A DNA stretch of 43,107 bases from Desulfovibrio sp. DV (GTDB lineage: Bacteria > Desulfobacterota > Desulfovibrionia > Desulfovibrionales > Desulfovibrionaceae), in the NCBI RefSeq assembly GCF_001936595.1, contig NZ_MLBG01000025.1, forward strand, positions 1-43,107. Reading direction: 5' to 3'. The notes under the pieces were generated by a model. It was not told the DNA's origin. It saw only the letters and a list, made by a program, of their open reading frames with translations, and did not search any database. Position numbers and translations under genes: made by a program. Positions 1 through 9,244 of this stretch are shown here, in pieces (the stretch's first letter is position 1; every line of letters starts with the position of its first letter).

Positions 1-413
1 GTTTCCCGGGCAAAGGCCTCGTCCTCGGCCGGCAGGGCAAAGCCCAGCAGCATGGTGTGGGGCAGGGGATTGTCCGCTCCGGGCAGGGCCGGTTCGGCTG
101 CCCGGCCCAGGCTGCCGCGCATGACGGCCAGGGCCGCTTCGGGGGTGAAGGCCTTGGCCTCGACCACGCCGGGCAGGGCGCGCATCCAGTCCATCTGCCG
201 GGCGACCAGGGCGGCGTCGGCCCCTTTTTGCCAATAGACCTGGAAGCGGATGACGCCCTGGCCCCGGGCAAAGGCGCCGTCCAGACCGACCACGGCCAGG
301 GCGATGAGGCCACAGACAAAGACCGTGCCGGCCACGCCGCCGATGGTCGCGGCCGAGGCCAGGGGCCGGGCCAGGACAGAGGCCACCCCGGAGAAGATCA
401 GGCGCAGGGTCAT
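1..413 (-). CDS. ftsX: Cell division protein FtsX, N-terminal part (runs off the window edge)
   Basis: FtsX is the membrane half of the FtsEX ABC-type complex, which couples the divisome to septal peptidoglycan hydrolysis. About 137 residues are visible, read leftwards from an ATG at 413 ([10 protein letters not shown]...). They give a short cytoplasmic head, one strong membrane segment at about residues 20-45 ([18 protein letters not shown]) and the start of an extracytoplasmic domain with the typical '[10 protein letters not shown]' strand that follows TM1 in FtsX. The start overlaps the ftsE stop in an ATGA junction, so the two are translationally coupled. The remaining membrane segments lie outside the window. 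Family assignment rests on partner, topology and that strand. Confidence 0.85.
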   Translation of the reverse strand, partial: MTLRLIFSGVASVLARPLASAATIGGVAGTVFVCGLIALAVVGLDGAFARGQGVIRFQVYWQKGADAALVARQMDWMRALPGVVEAKAFTPEAALAVMRGSLGRAAEPALPGADNPLPHTMLLGFALPAEDEAFARE

Positions 414-1132
414 CGGCCCGCCTCCGGGGCCGCATCGCTGCCGGCATCCGGCCCGGCCGCGTCGGCCACGTCAAACCCGCCCGGATCCGGTTCGCCGCCG
501 CCGAGCCTGACGACCGGGGCGTCCGGGGCGGCGGCCACCAGGGCGTGGTTGTGGGTGGCCATGAGAATGGCCGTGCCGTGGGCGCTGAATTGCCGCAAAA
601 TATCGAGCAGCCGCAGCGACAGTTCCCAGTCCAGGTTGCCGGTTGGCTCGTCGGCCAGCATCAGCCGCGGCCCGGCCACCACGGCCCGGGCAATGGCCAC
701 CCGCTGCTGCTCGCCGCCGGCCAGCTCGGCGCACCGGCGGTTGGCCAGCTCGGAGAGGCGAAGAGCGGTTAAGATCGAGCGCACCCGGTGTTCGATGCGC
801 GCCTTGGGCGTGCCGCGAACGGTCAGCGGCAGGGCCACGTTTTCCACCACCGTGCGCTCGGGCAGGATCTTGAAGTCCTGAAAGACTACCGACACGTCCC
901 GGCGCAACTGGTAGAGCTTGGCCGGGCGAAGGGCGGCCAGATCATGCCCGGCCACCACGGCCTGCCCGGCCTGCAGGGGCAGGCTGCCGTGGAGAAGGCG
1001 CAGCAGCGTGGTCTTGCCGGAGCCGGACGGGCCGGTCAGAAAGGCGAAGCCGCCTTTTTCCAGGGAAAAGGACAGGTCGGAAAGAACCGTACGGTGGCCG
1101 AAGCGGTGGGACAGGCCGCGCACGTCGATCAT
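410..1132 (-). CDS. ftsE: Cell division ATP-binding protein FtsE
   Basis: ATPase of the FtsEX complex, acting on the cytoplasmic face of the membrane at the division site. The 240-residue protein starts [12 protein letters not shown] and has Walker [10 protein letters not shown], the signature LAGGEQQR and Walker [13 protein letters not shown]; the last is typical of the FtsE/LolD group. The start ATG at 1132 overlaps the recN stop (ATGA) and the stop overlaps the ftsX start, giving a recN-ftsE-ftsX chain. It is slightly longer than E. coli FtsE because of an Asp/Ala/Pro-rich C-terminal tail. The ftsX partner immediately downstream makes FtsE preferable to LolD. Confidence 0.92.
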   Translation of the reverse strand: MIDVRGLSHRFGHRTVLSDLSFSLEKGGFAFLTGPSGSGKTTLLRLLHGSLPLQAGQAVVAGHDLAALRPAKLYQLRRDVSVVFQDFKILPERTVVENVALPLTVRGTPKARIEHRVRSILTALRLSELANRRCAELAGGEQQRVAIARAVVAGPRLMLADEPTGNLDWELSLRLLDILRQFSAHGTAILMATHNHALVAAAPDAPVVRLGGGEPDPGGFDVADAAGPDAGSDAAPEAGR

Positions 1133-2757
1133 GGGCGCAGCACTCCGTTCCCCAGGAGCCGGCGGGCCATTTCCGCCCCGGCCTCGCCGCCGCCGGCCAT
1201 GCGCGAGAGTTCCTCGGCAATGTCGCCGCCGGCCAACCGCAGGCAGCGGGTAATGGTCTGGCCGTCTTCCACGGTCTTTTGCACCCGGAAATGGCGGTCG
1301 GCCAGGCTGGCCAGCTGGGGCCAGTGGCTGATGAGGAGAATTTGCGAGGTTTCCGAAAGTTTTTTGACGTAGTTGCCCACGCTGGCCAGGGTCAGGCCGC
1401 CGATGCCGGCGTCGATCTCGTCGAAAATAAGGGTCGGGCCGCCGGGCTCGGCCGAAAGCGACATCAGGGCCAGCAGGAACCGGGAGAGTTCGCCGCCGGA
1501 AGCGATCTTGTCGAGGGGCTGGGGCGGCTGGCCGGGGTTGGGCCGCCACAGGATGCGGGCTTTTTCTTCGGTCAGCGGCGGCAGGTCGCACGCCACCGGG
1601 GTGTAGGCCACGGCCTCGGTAAAGTCGAAAATGACGCGCACGTCCTCGGAAAAGCCAAGTCCGCGCAAAATCTCTTCCAGGGCGGCGGCCAGGGTGCCGG
1701 CGGCTGTGCGCCGGGCGGCCCCGAGCTCGGCCAGCACAGCGGCCAGGGCGGCAACACCGGCGGCCTCTTCCCGGGCCAGGGCCTTGCGTTTGAGGCCACA
1801 ATCATCGAGAAAATCGAGATTTTCCTTGATGTCGCGGCCCAGGTCCACAATCTCGGCCAGGGTCCGTTTGAGCTTGCGGCGCAGGGTGGCCAGCTCGAAC
1901 AGGCGTTTTTCAATGGCCTCGGCATCATCGTCGGCAGCCTTGGACGGCTTGCGGCGCAGGCGGACGCTTATGTCCTTGAGCTGGTGGCGAAAGCCGGCCA
2001 CGGCCTCGGCATCGGCCAGGAAATCGGGGAAAATCGCGCCGGCGTGGAGCAGTTCCCGGTGGAGATCGGCCAGGGTGTCGAGCAGCCGGGGCTGGCGCTC
2101 GATGCACTCCAGCGACCGATCCAGGGCCTCGGCCGCCTTGCGCGACTCGTTTAAGGCGGCCCGGCGGCCGATAAGCTCGTCCTCTTCGCCCTGCATGGGG
2201 TTCACCTTGGCGATTTCGGCGTGCTGGAATTCCAGGAACTGGCGTTTTTCTTCCAGGGCGGCAGCCTTGGCGTCGAGGTCGCGGATGGCGGCGGCAATGT
2301 CGGCCAGGCCACGGGCCAGACGGGTCTTTTCGGCCAGCACGGCCGGATCGGGCAGAAATCCGTCAAGCAGGGCGGCCTGGAAGGCGGGCTGCAAGAGCCG
2401 GCCCTGGCCGTGCTGGGAGACGTGCAGGAGGAGCTTTGGCCGCAGCGCGGCCAGGGTGTCGCGGGAGGCGAGCGCGTCGCCCACATAGATGCGGCTTCGC
2501 CCGGTGTCGGCGGCCAGTTCCCGGCGCAGGATCAATTCCTCGCCGCCAAGGACAAACAGCGCCTCGACCACGGCCTTGTCGCAGCCAACACGCACCAGAT
2601 CGGTGTGCATCTTCTCGCCGGTCAGGAAATTGACCGCGGAAATGATGAAGCTTTTGCCCGCCCCGGTTTCGCCGGACAGCACATTGAGGCCCGGGCCGAA
2701 TTCCAGCTCCAGATCGTCGATCAGGGCCAGATTCTTGATGCGTAATACTTCGATCAT
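1129..2757 (-). CDS. recN: DNA repair protein RecN
   Basis: RecN is an SMC-like ATPase that acts in double-strand break repair. The 542-residue protein begins MIEVLRIKNLALIDDLELEF, carries Walker A GETGAGKS near residue 35, long Ala/Glu/Arg-rich coiled-coil arms at about 150-360, the ABC signature GGELSRFLLAL and Walker B LIFDEIDAGIGG near residue 440. Length and domain order match RecN (about 550 residues). The ATG at 2757 lies 11 bp after the upstream permease stop, and its own stop overlaps ftsE. No LexA-type box was sought upstream, because transcription probably enters from the permease genes. Confidence 0.93.
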   Translation of the reverse strand: MIEVLRIKNLALIDDLELEFGPGLNVLSGETGAGKSFIISAVNFLTGEKMHTDLVRVGCDKAVVEALFVLGGEELILRRELAADTGRSRIYVGDALASRDTLAALRPKLLLHVSQHGQGRLLQPAFQAALLDGFLPDPAVLAEKTRLARGLADIAAAIRDLDAKAAALEEKRQFLEFQHAEIAKVNPMQGEEDELIGRRAALNESRKAAEALDRSLECIERQPRLLDTLADLHRELLHAGAIFPDFLADAEAVAGFRHQLKDISVRLRRKPSKAADDDAEAIEKRLFELATLRRKLKRTLAEIVDLGRDIKENLDFLDDCGLKRKALAREEAAGVAALAAVLAELGAARRTAAGTLAAALEEILRGLGFSEDVRVIFDFTEAVAYTPVACDLPPLTEEKARILWRPNPGQPPQPLDKIASGGELSRFLLALMSLSAEPGGPTLIFDEIDAGIGGLTLASVGNYVKKLSETSQILLISHWPQLASLADRHFRVQKTVEDGQTITRCLRLAGGDIAEELSRMAGGGEAGAEMARRLLGNGVLRP

Positions 2758-2768
2758 GGTCGTCTCGC

Positions 2769-3614
2769 CTATTGCCGCAGCCTGGGGTCCAGGATGTCGC
2801 GCAGGCTTTCGCCGATGAGATTGTAGCCGAGCACGGTGAACAGGATGGCCAGCCCGGGGAAAATCGACAGCCACGGGGCCACTTCCAGCACTTCCTTGCC
2901 TTCCATGAGCATGTTGCCCCAGCTTGGCGTGGGCGGCTGCACGCCAAGGCCGAGAAAGCTCAGCGAGGATTCGGTGAGGATGGCCCCGGCAATGCCGAGG
3001 GTGGCCGAAACCAGCACCGGTGCGGCCGCGTTGGGCAGGATGTGGTAAAAAAGGATTCCGGGCGCGCCCATGCCCGAGACCCGGGCGGCCAGGACGAAAT
3101 CGCGCGACCGCAGGGCCAGGGTCTCGGCCCGCACCAGCCGGGCCACGCCCATCCAGGAGGTCAGGCCAATGACGGCCATGATGTTGGTCAGCGACGGGGT
3201 GAGAAAGGCGATGACGGCCAGGATCAGGAAAAACGAGGGAAAGCACAGCATGACATCCACGCCGCGCATGATGCCCTCATCGACCAACCCGCCGAAATAG
3301 CCGGCGCAGAGGCCGAGAAAGAGGCCAATGGCCACGGAGATGCCGACGGCCACAAAGCCGACCCACAAGGACACCCGGCCGCCGTAGAGGAGCCGCGAAA
3401 GCACGTCGCGGCCCAGGGCATCGGTGCCAAGCAGATGCGCCCCGCCCGGCGGGGTCAGTATGGCGTTGACGTCCAGGGCCAGCGGGTCAAAGGGCGCGAA
3501 AAACGGGGCGAGAAGCGCGGCCGCAGACACCGAGCCGACGATGAAAAGGCCGGCAGCCAACAGGCCGCCCCCCGGCAGAAAGCGGCGCAGGAACCGGGCC
3601 GGGCTAGGCATCAT
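2769..3614 (-). CDS. Oligopeptide/dipeptide ABC transporter permease (OppC/DppC family)
   Basis: Second inner-membrane permease of a peptide/nickel-type ABC importer. The 281-residue protein starts [14 protein letters not shown]; either of two adjacent ATGs is possible, and both overlap the end of the preceding permease. It has the N-terminal TM and the OppC-type '[20 protein letters not shown]' block, then five further TM segments. The EAA loop reads as [17 protein letters not shown], and the C-terminus carries the family '[15 protein letters not shown]' and '[16 protein letters not shown]' motifs. No ATPase or binding-protein gene lies in the window, so the substrate is unknown. Confidence 0.9.
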   Translation of the reverse strand: MMPSPARFLRRFLPGGGLLAAGLFIVGSVSAAALLAPFFAPFDPLALDVNAILTPPGGAHLLGTDALGRDVLSRLLYGGRVSLWVGFVAVGISVAIGLFLGLCAGYFGGLVDEGIMRGVDVMLCFPSFFLILAVIAFLTPSLTNIMAVIGLTSWMGVARLVRAETLALRSRDFVLAARVSGMGAPGILFYHILPNAAAPVLVSATLGIAGAILTESSLSFLGLGVQPPTPSWGNMLMEGKEVLEVAPWLSIFPGLAILFTVLGYNLIGESLRDILDPRLRQ

Positions 3615-4602
3615 CGCCGCCTCCGAGCCGGATGCGCGGATCGGCCAGGGCGTAGCCGGCGTCGGCCAGCAGGTTGCCGGCCAGGGTGAGCACCGCGCCA
3701 AGGACCAGATTGCCCATAATGAGCGGATAATCGCGGGACATGACCGACTGGTAGAAAAGCTGGCCCAGGCCGGGCAGGGCGAAAATGGATTCGATGATGA
3801 CCGAGCCGCCGATCAGCCCCGGCACGGACAGGCCCAGGATGGTGATGACCGGGAGCAGGGCGTTTCGAAGCGCGTGTTTGTATATGACCGCGAATTCGGA
3901 CAGCCCCTTGGAGCGGGCGGTCAGGATGTAGTCCTGGCGCAAGACCTCCAGCATGGCCGAGCGCATGAATCGCGACATGCCGGCCAGCGACCCGAAGGTG
4001 TAGATGAAAATGGGCAGGGTCAGGTGCCGGGCCAGATCCGCGGCCTTGCCCAGCACGTCGAGCCGGGCGAAATCCATGGAGGTCAGGCCCGATATGGGCA
4101 GCCAGCCGAGGTGGACGCCAAAAAGAAGCATGAGGAGCAGCGCCAGCCAGAAGCCGGGCATGGCAAAGCCGATGAAGACGAAGATGGTGGCGGCGCGGTC
4201 AAAAAGCCCGCCCTGGCGCTTGGCCGAGGCCACGCCGATGGGAATGGCGATGGCCAGGGTGAGGAAAAGCGAGACGATGTTCATGGAAAAGGTCAGGGGC
4301 AGGCGTTCCTTGATCTTGTCCCAGACCGGGCGATGGTCGCCGGAGAGCGAATTGCCGAAATCAAAGCGCACGAGTTTGCCGAGCCAGTCGACGTACTGGA
4401 CATGAAGCGGCCGATCGAGGCCGTAGAGGGCCTGGAGCCGGGCGCGGGTTTCGGCGGTGGCCAGGGGATTGAGGGTGGTCTGCATGTCGGTTGGCGAGCC
4501 GGGCGCGAGATGAATGACGGCAAAGCTCACGCAGGTGATGCCGAAGAAGACAATGGCGACCCAGAGGGTTTTGAGCAGCAGACGTTTGGCCAGGGCGAGC
4601 AC
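3604..4602 (-). CDS. Oligopeptide/dipeptide ABC transporter permease (OppB/DppB family)
   Basis: First permease of the same importer. With a GTG start at 4602 the product has 332 residues; a longer frame exists upstream but begins at TTG and reads poorly. The GTG is preceded by AAGGAG 11 nt away. It has an N-terminal TM followed by a periplasmic stretch with [10 protein letters not shown] and '[13 protein letters not shown]', typical of OppB. Then come the permease core and the EAA loop ([22 protein letters not shown], shown here only to locate it near residue 230), and C-terminal '[15 protein letters not shown]'. The stop overlaps the oppC-like start. It is the first gene of the leftward run ending in ftsX. 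Confidence 0.9.
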   Translation of the reverse strand: MLALAKRLLLKTLWVAIVFFGITCVSFAVIHLAPGSPTDMQTTLNPLATAETRARLQALYGLDRPLHVQYVDWLGKLVRFDFGNSLSGDHRPVWDKIKERLPLTFSMNIVSLFLTLAIAIPIGVASAKRQGGLFDRAATIFVFIGFAMPGFWLALLLMLLFGVHLGWLPISGLTSMDFARLDVLGKAADLARHLTLPIFIYTFGSLAGMSRFMRSAMLEVLRQDYILTARSKGLSEFAVIYKHALRNALLPVITILGLSVPGLIGGSVIIESIFALPGLGQLFYQSVMSRDYPLIMGNLVLGAVLTLAGNLLADAGYALADPRIRLGGGDDA

Positions 4603-4762
4603 GTTTTTTGGCACTCCTTGCAGGGTGGCGCAGGGCGCGCGATCACAGGTCTGTTCTATACGGGAAACGGGTCTGGAAGGAAAGGGCGGCAAAAAAAAGT
4701 TGCGCGGGCCGAAATTTCCAATTGACTTTTTCCGGGCTCGGCGTAGAAACGGACCTCGCTGC

Positions 4763-4838
<76 letters not shown>

Positions 4839-4852
4839 CGAAGCAATGCCAA

Positions 4853-4884
4853 GGGGTTACCGAGAAATCGGTGACCCCTTTTTC
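4853..4884 (+). terminator. Rho-independent terminator of tRNA-Ala
   Basis: An 11-bp stem (GGGGTTACCGA / TCGGTGACCCC, one G-U pair) closed by a GAAA tetraloop is followed by TTTTTCTTT. A decayed copy follows the tRNA fragment at about 20182-20215. Confidence 0.9.
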
Positions 4885-4915
4885 TTTGCCCAAGCGCCAA
4901 CGCGCGCCAACGGGT

Positions 4916-4955
4916 GCGTTGGCTAGGATGTTAGACCCTGTCCTACCGCCCTCAT
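4916..4955 (+). repeat. Dispersed repeat, partial copy A
   Basis: GCGTTGGCTAGGATGTTAGA followed by CCCTGTCC matches the left end of repeats B and C, with mostly C/T and A/G changes. It lies between the tRNA terminator and the HEPN gene. Only the left 40 bp of the repeat are recognisable. Confidence 0.5.
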
Positions 4956-4992
4956 CAATGTGAGCATTTAACTAAAATAGCTAGAAAGTTAC

Positions 4993-5826
4993 ATGCAAGT
5001 TCAATCTTTAGGTGACAAAAAAACATATCTTTATTTGAATGGACTAAAAGTTCTTCGCCCTGTTTGTTTAGACAAGCAAGTTGAATTACTGCCAGCCCAT
5101 TGTGATCCCGACCCAAATGATATTATCGCTGTTTCAAAAACCGAAGTAGATATTGGAATTGCTACGATATTTTTGCGCCGTATAGGTAGTCAGTTGAAAA
5201 TTGTAGCTGACAATCAAAAGCAGCTTGCGGATACAGCATGGAATGCTCTCTGGATGGTTTCCCTGTTAAGCTCTGTCTTTGATTATGATATTGTTTGCAA
5301 CTTTCAATCAGATCAGTCGGCCGAAAAATTTTCTAATAAATCTGAAATATTGACAACTAACTATGACATGAGAGGACTTGTTGATCGTAGCTACATTATG
5401 ACAGAAGATGATTCTATCTGGATTAAGAGATATTTTTGCAATGGATTTGAGTTGCTTGCAAATAGTTCCACATTTATGAACGCTGTAACCGCGATGTGTC
5501 AGTATAGATGGTTTCCACACCCAAGGACAAAGATTGCAGTTTTGTGGTCAGGCATTGAAGGGCTGTTTGATATCCATAGCGAAATTTCTTTTCGTCTGAG
5601 TTTATACATAGCAAATTATATTTCTCCAGACGATAAAAAAGAAAGAATTCGCCTGTTTAATCATGTAAAATCTTTGTACAACCATAGGTCGGTAGCTGTC
5701 CATGGGGCAGCAATAACAGAAAAAGCTAGGAGCAGTGTTCAAGATTCGGCCTTATTATTAAATCGTTTGATTCGTATTTGTGTCGAAAGAAATGAATTGC
5801 CTAACACGAAAGAGCTTATTTTGTGA
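4993..5826 (+). CDS. ApeA-like HEPN-domain protein (candidate RNase/antiphage protein)
   Basis: A 277-residue protein in strikingly AT-rich DNA, unlike its GC-rich surroundings, so it was probably acquired recently. Residues 1-150 resemble nothing I can name. The C-terminal third (about 175-265) looks like the HEPN domain of ApeA-type proteins: it has RTKIAVLWSGIEGLF, then helices, then YNHRSVAVHG, which contains R232-x4-H237, the Rx4-6H catalytic signature of HEPN ribonucleases. There is no signal peptide or TM segment, so it should be cytosolic. The ribosome-binding site is weak (AGAAAG). The gene lies directly after tRNA-Ala, bracketed by repeat copies A and B, with a Fic gene next. A defence role is inferred; the HEPN motif is what the sequence shows. 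Confidence 0.65.
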   Translation: MQVQSLGDKKTYLYLNGLKVLRPVCLDKQVELLPAHCDPDPNDIIAVSKTEVDIGIATIFLRRIGSQLKIVADNQKQLADTAWNALWMVSLLSSVFDYDIVCNFQSDQSAEKFSNKSEILTTNYDMRGLVDRSYIMTEDDSIWIKRYFCNGFELLANSSTFMNAVTAMCQYRWFPHPRTKIAVLWSGIEGLFDIHSEISFRLSLYIANYISPDDKKERIRLFNHVKSLYNHRSVAVHGAAITEKARSSVQDSALLLNRLIRICVERNELPNTKELIL

Positions 5827-5885
5827 CTACTCAAGAAATTGGTGCCCCTTTTTTCTTTTAGAAAAAGCACCTGCCCCACCACTAC

Positions 5886-5992
5886 TCGTTGGCCACGGTG
5901 TTGGACCCCGCCCCAGCATCCCCATCTAGATTTTCCCTTCGCTTTGTACGAGAAAGTATCTCAATGCTTCTGGAAAGTTTCCCAAGTGTCTT
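5886..5992 (+). repeat. Dispersed repeat, copy B
   Basis: About 107 bp beginning CGTTGGCCACGGTGTTGGAC and ending CCCAAGTGTC. It aligns end to end with copy C at 7570-7673, differing mainly by transitions. Just before it, at 5835-5860, a stretch resembles the tRNA-Ala terminator (AGAAATTGGTGCCCCTTTTTT). No convincing reading frame is conserved between copies. Confidence 0.75.
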
Positions 5993-6102
5993 TTGGGGTA
6001 TGCTCATTAGATTCTTCCGCGGCCCAGGCAAAGTGGATTTTCCCCTTGTATTCAGGCATAATAGCAAAATCTTGACAGCCAGCCACGCAAGAGGGGCGCT
6101 CC

Positions 6103-7119
6103 ATGAGCCACCAGTGTCAGCCGCCTTTCTCCATCACGCCAGCCATCGTCACCCTTGTCGGCAAAATCAGCGAAGCCGTCGGGCGGTTAACCATCCTCCG
6201 TGAGCAGGCAATATCGCTCCGGTTGCGGCGCATCAACCGTGTGCGCACCATACGCGGGTCGCTGGCTATCGAAGGGAATACGCTCACAGAAGCGCAGATT
6301 ACGGCCATCCTGGACGGGAAACAGGTCATTGCGCCACCTCGGGAAGTCCAGGAAGTGCGCAATGCCCTTGCCGCCTACGAGCGCTTTGACGATTGGAATC
6401 CTGGCGCTGCAAAGGATTTGTTGGAAGCGCATCGCATCCTGATGTCCGGTCTTATCGATGAGGTCGGAACGTATCACCGTGGAGGGGTCGGCGTGATGGA
6501 GGGGCCCCATGTCATCCACATGGCTCCGCCGGCGGATCGCGTCCCGGCGCTGATGGGAGATCTTTTTCACTGGCTGGCTACGAGTGATGCGCATCCACTG
6601 ATCGCCAGTTCTGTGTTCCACTACGAGTTTGAGTTCATCCACCCCTTCGCCGATGGAAATGGTCGCATGGGACGGTTGTGGCAGAGCCTCATTTTGGCTC
6701 GTTGGAATACCTTATTTGCCGATCTCCCGGTGGAAAATCTGGTCTTTGAGCATCAATCCGAGTATTATCAAGCCTTGCAGGAAAGCACGCAACAAGCTGA
6801 CAGTTCACCCTTTATCGAGTTTATGCTCACGATGATTTTCGACGCGGTTGTCGCCTCTGCCCCCCAAGTCACCCCCCCAGTCACCCCCCAAGTCGGCCAG
6901 CTGTTGATGGGCATGGACGGCGAAATGTCCCGGGAAGCGTTGCAAGATTTACTTCATTTGCAAGACCGGAAATCATTTCGAGCCCGCTATCTCAGGCCGG
7001 CCCTGGCGGATGAATTCATTATAATGACCATCCCTGACAAGCCCAATAGCCCCCTGCAGCGATATCAAATCACGGAAAAAGGGCGACAGTGGCTGCAACT
7101 TCTTCGGGAACGAAAGTAG
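6103..7119 (+). CDS. Fic family protein (AMPylase/NMP-transferase fold) with internal inhibitory motif
   Basis: Fic enzymes transfer AMP or other nucleotide moieties to protein hydroxyls. In this 338-residue protein the catalytic motif H180-PFADGNGRMG-R191 matches HxFx(D/E)GNGRxxR fully. The inhibitory helix motif [S/T]xxxE[G/N] is present N-terminally as S53-LAIE-G58-N59, so this is a class II, self-inhibited Fic. The C-terminal part after a Pro/Val/Thr linker (VTPPVTPQVG) looks like a winged-helix domain, common in Fic/DOC-type regulators. The start ATG at 6103 follows GAGGGG by 7 nt. It is bracketed by repeats B and C and follows the HEPN gene. GC content is closer to the host than that of the HEPN gene. 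No separate antitoxin gene is seen, consistent with internal inhibition. Confidence 0.92.
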   Translation: MSHQCQPPFSITPAIVTLVGKISEAVGRLTILREQAISLRLRRINRVRTIRGSLAIEGNTLTEAQITAILDGKQVIAPPREVQEVRNALAAYERFDDWNPGAAKDLLEAHRILMSGLIDEVGTYHRGGVGVMEGPHVIHMAPPADRVPALMGDLFHWLATSDAHPLIASSVFHYEFEFIHPFADGNGRMGRLWQSLILARWNTLFADLPVENLVFEHQSEYYQALQESTQQADSSPFIEFMLTMIFDAVVASAPQVTPPVTPQVGQLLMGMDGEMSREALQDLLHLQDRKSFRARYLRPALADEFIIMTIPDKPNSPLQRYQITEKGRQWLQLLRERK

Positions 7120-7317
7120 TGTAGATTTTTTTTCAACAGTTGCGACAACACCGGATGTGGAGCAAACGGCAACGTGGGTATCAGGCCATGGGGTATCGAT
7201 TTCGAGACGAGAGAAGCTCGATTTAAAAACTAGCTGACGCGTAGACTTGTTGATACGAGAAATTGAATGATCTTCTTTTGAAGTTTAAAGGACGTATGCT
7301 TCGAATGGGAGCGGGTA

Positions 7318-7566
7318 ATGGCTGACACCAGCAAACGTGAGCAACTGGCAAAATCATCGACAGAGAATCAGCAATTGGCGCAATAAATCGATCGAAGGTG
7401 TCTGCGATTTGTCCGTTGCTTTGTCGGTGAGCAACTTAAACATATTTTACAGGCGCGCGCTACCACTTTACTAGCTAACTTCACGAAGGTGGAGCGAGTT
7501 GTATTTCGCACTTCCGAGGGTAGAAGCGTGGAAGGGACAGTTCTGCGGCTCAAAAAAATCAGTTAG
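7318..7566 (+). pseudogene. Possible broken small gene with an in-frame TAA
   Basis: ATG at 7318 after GGAG gives MADTSKREQLAKSSTENQQL..., stopping at TAA 7384-7386. The same frame then stays open for 59 codons (…FVGEQLKHILQARATTLL…VLRLKKIS) to TAG at 7564. The amino-acid composition on both sides looks protein-like and would join as an ~82-residue protein if TAA replaced CAA or AAA. I recognise no family, and the length is short enough that chance is possible. Confidence 0.25.
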
Positions 7567-7569
7567 CGT

Positions 7570-7673
7570 TGTTGGCGCAGGTGTTGGACCCCGCCCCATC
7601 TCCCTGCCTGGATTTTTCCTGCGATTTGTACGAGAAAGTATCCCAACGCTTCTGGAAAGCTCCCCAAGTGTCT
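7570..7673 (+). repeat. Dispersed repeat, copy C
   Basis: GTTGTTGGCGCAGGTGTTGG… to CCCCAAGTGTCT. The block TTGTACGAGAAAGTATC is shared exactly with copy B. It separates the Fic cassette from the secreted NlpC/P60-like gene. The rest of the 7120-7798 gap shows no confident gene. Confidence 0.75.
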
Positions 7674-7798
7674 CCCTTGGTTCGGTTTCCAGCTTCGGTG
7701 TGGAATGTTATGGAATTTTTGCTGGTGGTGCGCTGTTGTCTCCCAGCATGGAGTAGTGACCCCCTTGAGGGCGCAATCAGCGTCTGGAGAAGCTTCTC

Positions 7799-8785
7799 AT
7801 GACGTACCGTTTTTTCGGCTCGATCGGTGGCGGTGTCTTTCGGTTTGTTTTATCTGTTGTAGTGTTCGCCATAGTCCTGCCCGAATCCGGCAATGCCCAG
7901 GGCGGCTACCCCTACCCCTGCGACCCCAACACCTGTAATTGTCCACCCCCCTACACCTCGCCTTACACCATCACCTACACCTGCAACGCCGCCAGTCTGA
8001 CGGTTGGTTTCGACCAGTCGCCGCGAAACGACATCGAACTCGAATCCAGTATGCCCTATGCGAATTGGTACATCCAATCGGACTACAGCGCCGGCGATGT
8101 CACCTGGGGACCGCCGCCCGCCCAGTATCCGGCCGTAGCCGTGCCAGCGAACGCCGGCTGCGCTCCGGTCCAATGGATGCGGGAACGGATCGTGGCCACA
8201 GCCACCAAATACATCGGCTACTTTTACCAACACCACCACATACCGGACTGGAATCCGCCCGCCGACTGGCCCTACAATCCGGCCAGCCTCGGCTGCCAGA
8301 CAGCAGGCATCGACTGCTCGGATTTTTCCTCATGGTATTACAACTACGGCTTGGGCATCAAACTGGCAACCGGCGTGCTCACCCAGTCCGAGCCGACCAC
8401 TCCCATTCCCGGCCCGGGGGGAGACGGCAACATCACGCCCCAAGTGGTGGCTCAATCCGTGAACAACGTGCCGCCTGACTTCAATACCCTGTGCGGCCTG
8501 TTGCAAACCGGCGACCTCCTCTACATCAAGGGCTCGCCAACGGGCACGATCACGCACGTAATCATGTGGATCGGCTCGCTTGGCTCCGGCCCGGACCCGC
8601 TTGTCATCGACAGCCATGGCGACGAGGTCGTCGACTCCGACGGCGTGCCGATTCCGCTTGGGGTCCATCTGCGGCCCTTCCGGCAAACAGCTTGGTATTA
8701 CACCAGTTTCGACCACGCCATGCGCATTCTGCCGTCAGGCAACGCCGTGGCTCCGGCCAACATGCTGTTGCTGCAGAATCAATGA
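7799..8785 (+). CDS. Secreted NlpC/P60-like cysteine peptidase with hydrophobic C-terminal tail
   Basis: A 328-residue protein with an N-terminal signal/TM segment (residues 10-34, ending GNAQG). Catalytic elements of the NlpC/P60 (CHAP-like) papain fold are visible: C173 in GIDCSDFSSWYYNYG, H253 in TITHVIMWIG, and a possible third residue H273 in IDSHGD. Such enzymes cut peptidoglycan stem peptides or related amides in the envelope. The mature N-terminus is Cys/Pro-rich (PCDPNTCNCPPPY). The C-terminus, APANMLLLQNQ, resembles the tails of the proteins at 18096 and 21472. Upstream lie repeat C and about 120 bp without a clear gene. Confidence 0.75.
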   Translation: MTYRFFGSIGGGVFRFVLSVVVFAIVLPESGNAQGGYPYPCDPNTCNCPPPYTSPYTITYTCNAASLTVGFDQSPRNDIELESSMPYANWYIQSDYSAGDVTWGPPPAQYPAVAVPANAGCAPVQWMRERIVATATKYIGYFYQHHHIPDWNPPADWPYNPASLGCQTAGIDCSDFSSWYYNYGLGIKLATGVLTQSEPTTPIPGPGGDGNITPQVVAQSVNNVPPDFNTLCGLLQTGDLLYIKGSPTGTITHVIMWIGSLGSGPDPLVIDSHGDEVVDSDGVPIPLGVHLRPFRQTAWYYTSFDHAMRILPSGNAVAPANMLLLQNQ

Positions 8786-9244
8786 CCCGAGCGCTTGGCA
8801 GCGAAACACCCGGGTCGCAACGTCGAGACTGAGGGCGCAACCGGCAAAGGCAGGGCAGCAAGGGAGAAGTCGTATCCGGTGGGCGGGCGCTTGGCATCCG
8901 CCGCAGAAAATTTGGCCCAGGTGAAAACCGCTCCCTCGTTTCTCGCCGCCGGCATCGAAGACCGCTCCTGTTGTAGGGAATGCCTCAGGAACTGGCCGAA
9001 TAAGGCACAGGGGCTGGGGTGTTGCCGGGGCCGATTGGTCTTCCGGGTCCAAAACCGGACACCGGCTTCAGTCGGTACCCCGGGTACGCCATGTTTGTCG
9101 CCGGGGATTTCCAGCTGGTCAGCTTCTTGCCTTCGAGTATCTTTTGTGTGAATATTCAAATGTCGGGAAAAAGCCTGATTGGAGAGTCGAAGCGGGATTG
9201 TTGCTGTGTCAGCATGCACCACCTATCTACCGGGAGAACAAGGT
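8786..9244. other. Intergenic stretch without a supported gene
   Basis: 459 bp between two secreted-protein genes. Both strands have open frames, but none has a start, ribosome-binding site and composition that convince. A weak GACCCG...CGGGTC inverted repeat sits just after the upstream stop. Confidence 0.5.

Noticed and set aside
410-1132. FtsE as LolD or another lipoprotein ABC ATPase
   Set aside because: Motifs are shared, but the overlapping FtsX-type partner settles it as FtsE.
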